Shown: in pieces, positions 59,411-64,000 of the stretch | How the letters are laid out: the number at the start of each line of letters is the position of its first letter | Numbering within the stretch: position 1 is the stretch's first letter | Source: Cryptomeria japonica | Lineage: Eukaryota > Streptophyta > Pinopsida > Cupressales > Cupressaceae | Assembly (NCBI RefSeq): GCF_030272615.1 | Contig: NC_081405.1 | Span: 18,930,547-18,994,546 of the forward strand | Length of the DNA: 64,000 nt | Direction: 5' to 3' | Position numbers and translations under genes: made by a program | The notes under the pieces: generated by a model | Told to the model about the DNA's origin: nothing | The model's input: the letters and a program-made list of their open reading frames with translations, nothing else | Databases searched by the model: none

Positions 59411-60463
59411 TAGGATACGCTCTAGCCAGAGACTTTAGACTCATCGGGACTATCTGAGTCCTGAGCCACTCTCTAAAGACTACACTCCCCTACTAGGAGT
59501 GCACCGAGGTCGCCGTCCTTAGGAGTATAAAAATAATTACATAAACAAGTTTGAGTTCTGCCTCAGAATTCAGCCTAAAGCCTCGAGAAGTCAAGCGAAT
59601 CCATACGAGATTCCTTCTGAGTATGCATTGAATTAGTTTTAACCTTTCAATTAGTATTTGCACCATTTTATTGAAAGACCAAGGAGCTTCGAGAACCAAC
59701 TACTCACCCATAACCAAATCCTAATTCCCATCCCCAAACGCCTAAGTACAAGGGACAACTTCATCCCTAGATTTCTTACATACCCGTTTTGGCACGGGAT
59801 CAAGGCATAAAGTATGTAGTTCTGGTTTCTAACTATGGTTTAATGTAAATTGTGTGGTGGGTATGCAACCCTTTCTAGGGTCAATGTCCCAGATAGTTTC
59901 GCTGCAGTTGCTACCCACGATGGTAGCTCTATAGCAAAAAGGCTCTCAAGGTGGCCTTTCGCTTGTGGCCTAAAATAACTAAGTCCTATTTCCCATTAAA
60001 AATGTCACCCTTAAACTGTTATCATCTTCTAAAAATCATCAAGAGATAAATTCCAAATCATCACACACCACCAAGCCCTAATGGGGTTTTCTAAGGTTTA
60101 ACTGAGCAGATGTAAATTCATTTTTAAAATTATCTTTTTAGAGTATCAATCCAAGGGGGATTACCCGCCCCTTGGATTTTTAAATTCCATATGATCCTTA
60201 TTTCTCCTCGACGATTTATAGGGACGATGCCACAGACGTCATTGTAGCAGCTTTATTAGGCGTTAAGTGCAGTAGTTCAACACAACGACATTACCCATAA
60301 GCGTGACCCAGAGGCACCATAGATATCGAACGCTGCTAAGGTTTTGGTTTCATATCCTCTTGTTTAGTTGTCTAACTAAGAATCTAATTTTAAATTCACG
60401 AATCTTATGTAAAGCAATATACTAATACAATCATGAAAACGAAACTATAATATACTTGAATGA
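59411..60463. other. Less AT-rich non-coding block, possible LTR
   Basis: The composition is closer to that of the LTRs than to the surrounding AT-rich DNA. Together with the TGTAATAACCC at 59100 it may be part of an unrecognised LTR. It holds CTCGAGAAG and a G-run near 60155. No protein domain is visible in six frames. Confidence 0.3.
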
Positions 60464-61450
60464 GTGACTCACAATACTGGTTCCCACTTTTTGGTATATC
60501 CTGATTTTTGTTGAAGCCATACATTTTTAAAAAAAATAATGATTTAATCTTTAAAAGGTCCCATTTGAAGTAATTAATTGAAGAGAGTTAGATGAAAGGC
60601 TCTTAAATCAAAATTTCTTGGATAGAACCTCTCTACTTCTAAATCATACTTGCAATGCAGTCTCCTTTGCATCTATCAAATGCTGATAAAAAACCAATTT
60701 TACATTAGCTTTTGGGGGGTCAAATGAATTCATTCAAAAGTTTTCTTTTTTTAAAAGTATTTAGTCCTTATTATAAGCTTTCCAAATAATATAATTGTCA
60801 ATATATTTAATTTGATTAATATATTTTTGTTTTGTTTCTTATGAATGTAGGTTTTTCACCGAACATGAACTTTGTTCAATGCATTGGGAAAAATAGTAAA
60901 CTAATTCAAAAAATATCTAGAAAATATCCATGTCCTAGGTATTAATGTCTCCTTTCTAACAAAAAAATAAAATTGAAGTTTGATATATATAGAACAAGTT
61001 ATGTGTTCAAACATACACCTATATCTAAATTATAATTAGTCGGACTTCAAAACTAAATAAAATAAAAAAATATTCAACATATCACTATCAAAACAACTGC
61101 ATGCCCTGGGTATTGATGTTGCAAACCAAAATTCAAAAGAATTAAGTTTTTATCATTTATAGAAAAAAAGTCATGCGTTTCAGGATGCACATCACTTTTA
61201 AAAAATGTTGTTTGCTATAAAAAACAACTTTTCAAGGGAGATGGAAAAAACAATGAAATTTTATTCAAAACAATCTTCAAAAAATATATTTATAATCTGC
61301 AAACAAGATGTTACAAATCACTAGTTTACATCAACTTCAAATTCTTAATGGTTTAAAAGTTATAGGTGTTGGGAAGTGAAGGTTTTTTTCAAAATGTTCA
61401 TCTAAGTGTCAAAGTTGGTCAAAAAGTGGGAACCAATATGGTGAGTTCAC
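60464..61450. mobile_element. Possible non-autonomous DNA element with 30-bp inverted ends
   Basis: 60464-60493 (GTGACTCACAATACTGGTTC, then CCACTTTTTG) is the inverted match of 61420-61450, with about 28 of 31 positions paired. The interior (926 bp) is AT-rich and non-coding, with weak internal repeats around CATGTCCTAGGTATTAATG and CATGCCCTGGGTATTGATG. I see no clear TSD. Confidence 0.4.
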
Positions 61451-63147
61451 CAGTTGTAAGGAATTTTTGCTTGAAAACTTGTAATATTATAACTTATGGA
61501 AAAGATTGAAAAACTTCTTGGAAGGTACTAAATTTCTTAAAGAAAATCCAATGCCTGGGTAGAAGGGCCTTAGAAATGAATTTTAACACTTACCTAATTG
61601 AAGGAAAAACTTAATATTAATAAGCTTGAAAGTAACCACATTATTGATAACCATCTAATTCTTCCACTTGAAGCAACATAAATTCTATCTTTAATTATTT
61701 CCCTCAAATGATAACCTTACTTTAAATATGAATCTTAATGCTTGAAAGACACTAATTTGCTTAAAGAAAATTAAATTATCTAATAATAATACTTTGAAAA
61801 AAAATTAATATTCACTTGTTTGAAGGAAAAAGAAAAGAACTATTAATGATAAGCTTTGATAACCACAATATTTTAATCACTAATTGTTCGAAAATAATAT
61901 TAGAAGAGGGTCTAATACTTGCTAATCAACTAACATAAAATAAAGACCCTAAGCAATTTGAATCAATCTTCTTCTAGTTGCTTTACAACCAGTGTCAATT
62001 CCTTTGCAATATTATAAGAGATAACTAACTAATTCTTCCACTTGAAGTAACGTTTTACCCTTAGATATTTTCTACAAAACAATAACTTTATAATTTTCAA
62101 TTTCTTTACTTCAATTTAATTCTCTGAGTGGTCATAGGATATGTTTCTTGAAAACTCATTTTCTTGATAAGGATAAGAATCCAATAATCTAGAACAATTA
62201 ATTCTAACTTAATTAAAACTAAGTTCGTTAGACATATACAAAGAATGTGATTACTTGATTTGAGATTCACAAGATAAGTCAAGCCTTATGTTAAATGATT
62301 TTAGGTTTGATACTCTTTTGGTTTTCAAGTAAAGTTTCTCCACTTCCCAACTAATATTAATGTTCTAACAAAAATAGATTGTACTATGAAGCTCAACTAT
62401 GAAAATCACCTCTACCTTAAATGTAACTCTTCCTTTTACTAGTCTCATGTTCCCTTAAAGTTAGGAGACAAATTTGACTACTATTAGATTTGACTATTAT
62501 AAATGACTTGATTATTTAAATATTCAACCTACTACTACTAAGAGACTACTATCCAAATTGAGAAAGGTTGTTATATCTAGCTTATTGTAACTTGTATGAT
62601 AACATCAGTTATGTAACTTGCATGATGCTTGAAGTAGACAATTGGTCGAGGACTATTCATCTGAGCATGAACATATTAAATTTAAATTGATGATCATAGC
62701 GATATATACTAATAATTCATAATGAATTGAAATGCCAGCTAGCAACCCCAATAAATCTCATCTAACTAAATGATTCTGAATTACAAGTGGGTTGTAACCA
62801 AATAAAAGTTTACCAACCAAAATTTGCTTAGAAAGTAAAGTTTTCAAATTATTAATTAATAGGTAGTTCTAAAATAAATTGAAAATATTATTGATCGATA
62901 ACTCCAAACTATAAAATTTTAATTGAAAGTATTGATTGTCGAATATAAACCCTTATAAACAAATATGATCATTTGTTAGCAATACAATTAATTGTCAACT
63001 ATATAAATAATCAAATCAATTTCATATTATAATTTTGTAAGGTTACTGAGCCAAATTATAACTTAATCAAATAAAATTTATAACAAAATTTATTTAAATC
63101 CACTTATAAATTATAAATAAGTCATCTAATCCAAATTATAGTTCATT
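61451..63147. other. AT-rich gene-free stretch
   Basis: No ORF with a domain, no RNA gene and no clear repeat. TAATTA-type runs dominate. Confidence 0.6.
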
Positions 63148-64000
63148 TTGGGGCCGAAGCTCTGGGGGGCGAGGCGAGTGTCAGTGTATTGGGGCAGCTG
63201 ATTCCTCTGTAGGGGTGGTTTGTCTTTGGAACCCTTTAAGGATTCGCCCTGTCTAGTGGGTTGCTTCTAGATCTTCGTTATCTGGGGTTGTCTCTACTCT
63301 TGAGACTAGGGATTATATCTTGTTTACTAACATCGATGCCCCCATTGATCTTCAGGGTAAGCATAACTTATGGTTTCATACTTCTTGTATGTGAAGGCTA
63401 GTCCCTTTTCATCCTTGGATTATGGTGAGAGATTTCAATGCCATCCTTGAGTTGAGTGAGAAGAAGGGGAGTGTTATGTGATTGGAACCTTCTTCTTTCC
63501 TTTTATGGGATAGTATATCTCCGTTGCATCTTGTTAACATTAAGTTTGGTAATGGTTTGTTCACTTGGAACAATAGGAGGGTGGGGGAGTATTGGATTGC
63601 GAAGAGATTGGATCGATTTCTGGTTTCCAGTTTTTGGGTTGGTGGGGGGTGGTCCACAAGTTCTGAGATCCTTGACTGGAGAGGGTCAGACCACTGGCCC
63701 ATCAAGTTGGTTTCTTCTTCTGCTCGGGTCGCTCACTCTCCTTCATTCAAATTCCAACTTATGTGGCTTTGGGATCCTGTTTTGCAGGCTCTTGTAGCAG
63801 AGTGGTGGAGGAAGGGGAGGTCGGCCTTTGGCACTGCTATGAACACTTTTGCCAAACAGCTGTAATTTGTTAAGTTTCAGCTTAAAAAGTGGAACCCTCA
63901 AGGTTTCAGTAACATTTTTCATGCTAATAAAGCTGCTTAAATAGTGTTGAATGGCATCACTAGTGAAATCAGAGAGCATGGTTTGTCTGAAGCCTTGCTT
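63148..64000 (+). mobile_element. L1-type LINE, 5' part of ORF2, runs off the right edge
   Basis: The GC content rises abruptly near 63150. The frame gives the AP endonuclease C-terminal half of a plant LINE: TLETRDYILFTNIDAPID near 63300, then WIMVRDFNAILELSEKKG, where the usual MGDFN is VRDFN, then NGLFTWNNRRVGEYWIAKRL, DRFLVSSFW and SDHWPIKL. The region between the endonuclease and RT follows (FVKFQLKKWNPQGFSNIF). Stops lie near 63392, 63479, 63863 and 63938. The element appears truncated at its 5' end and continues beyond the window. Its sequence differs from the minus-strand LINE, so it is another family or lineage. Confidence 0.8.

Overview
This is plant nuclear DNA that is almost entirely transposable elements. 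Long Ty3/gypsy elements are nested inside one another, and several Copia and L1-type LINE copies are present. The intergenic DNA is AT-rich. The single recognisable host gene encodes a DUF4228/PADRE protein, a family I know only from land plants. The repeat style and low gene density suggest a large-genome plant, plausibly a conifer or other gymnosperm, but nothing here proves the species.

Bases 1-44689 are one nested stack, read from target-site duplications (TSDs) and broken LTRs. The end of a gypsy element (C, LTR 43234-44689) appears to hold the tail of a Copia element. The Copia LTR (2552-3214, resuming at 34938) was split by gypsy A (3215-34932, TSD ctatg). The 5' LTR of gypsy A was split by a Copia-type element (4153-9789, TSD atcat), which itself holds a truncated LINE (6030-7451, 12-bp TSD). 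The 3' LTR of gypsy A was split by gypsy B (16572-34823, TSD gtaat). A larger LINE (35159-42422, minus strand) lies just beyond.

Gypsy B is the only element with a complete gag-PR-RT-RNase H-aRNase H-IN order. All of it is in one reading frame with about two dozen nonsense codons. It also carries an antisense gene with a plant mobile domain (PMD), a TATA box and a predicted 1-kb intron. Three arrays of the octamer TAGCGCAT on a mainly 21-bp spacing lie in the gypsy B leader and in that antisense intron. In each case the octamer points toward the downstream ORF. Gypsy A and the nested Copia encode Gag and protease but no RT or integrase. The large LINE has a third ORF after its RNase H domain, and the truncated LINE copy confirms that this ORF belongs to the element.

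Bases 44690-48000 hold a SINE-like insertion, microsatellites and a 146-bp tandem satellite with higher-order structure, directly upstream of the DUF4228 gene (48176-48688). Bases 48700-63100 are AT-rich, with diverged duplications, a solo gypsy LTR inside a short minus-strand Copia derivative, a fossil transposase-like coding region, a minisatellite and one inverted-repeat pair. A plus-strand LINE begins near 63150 and runs off the right edge.
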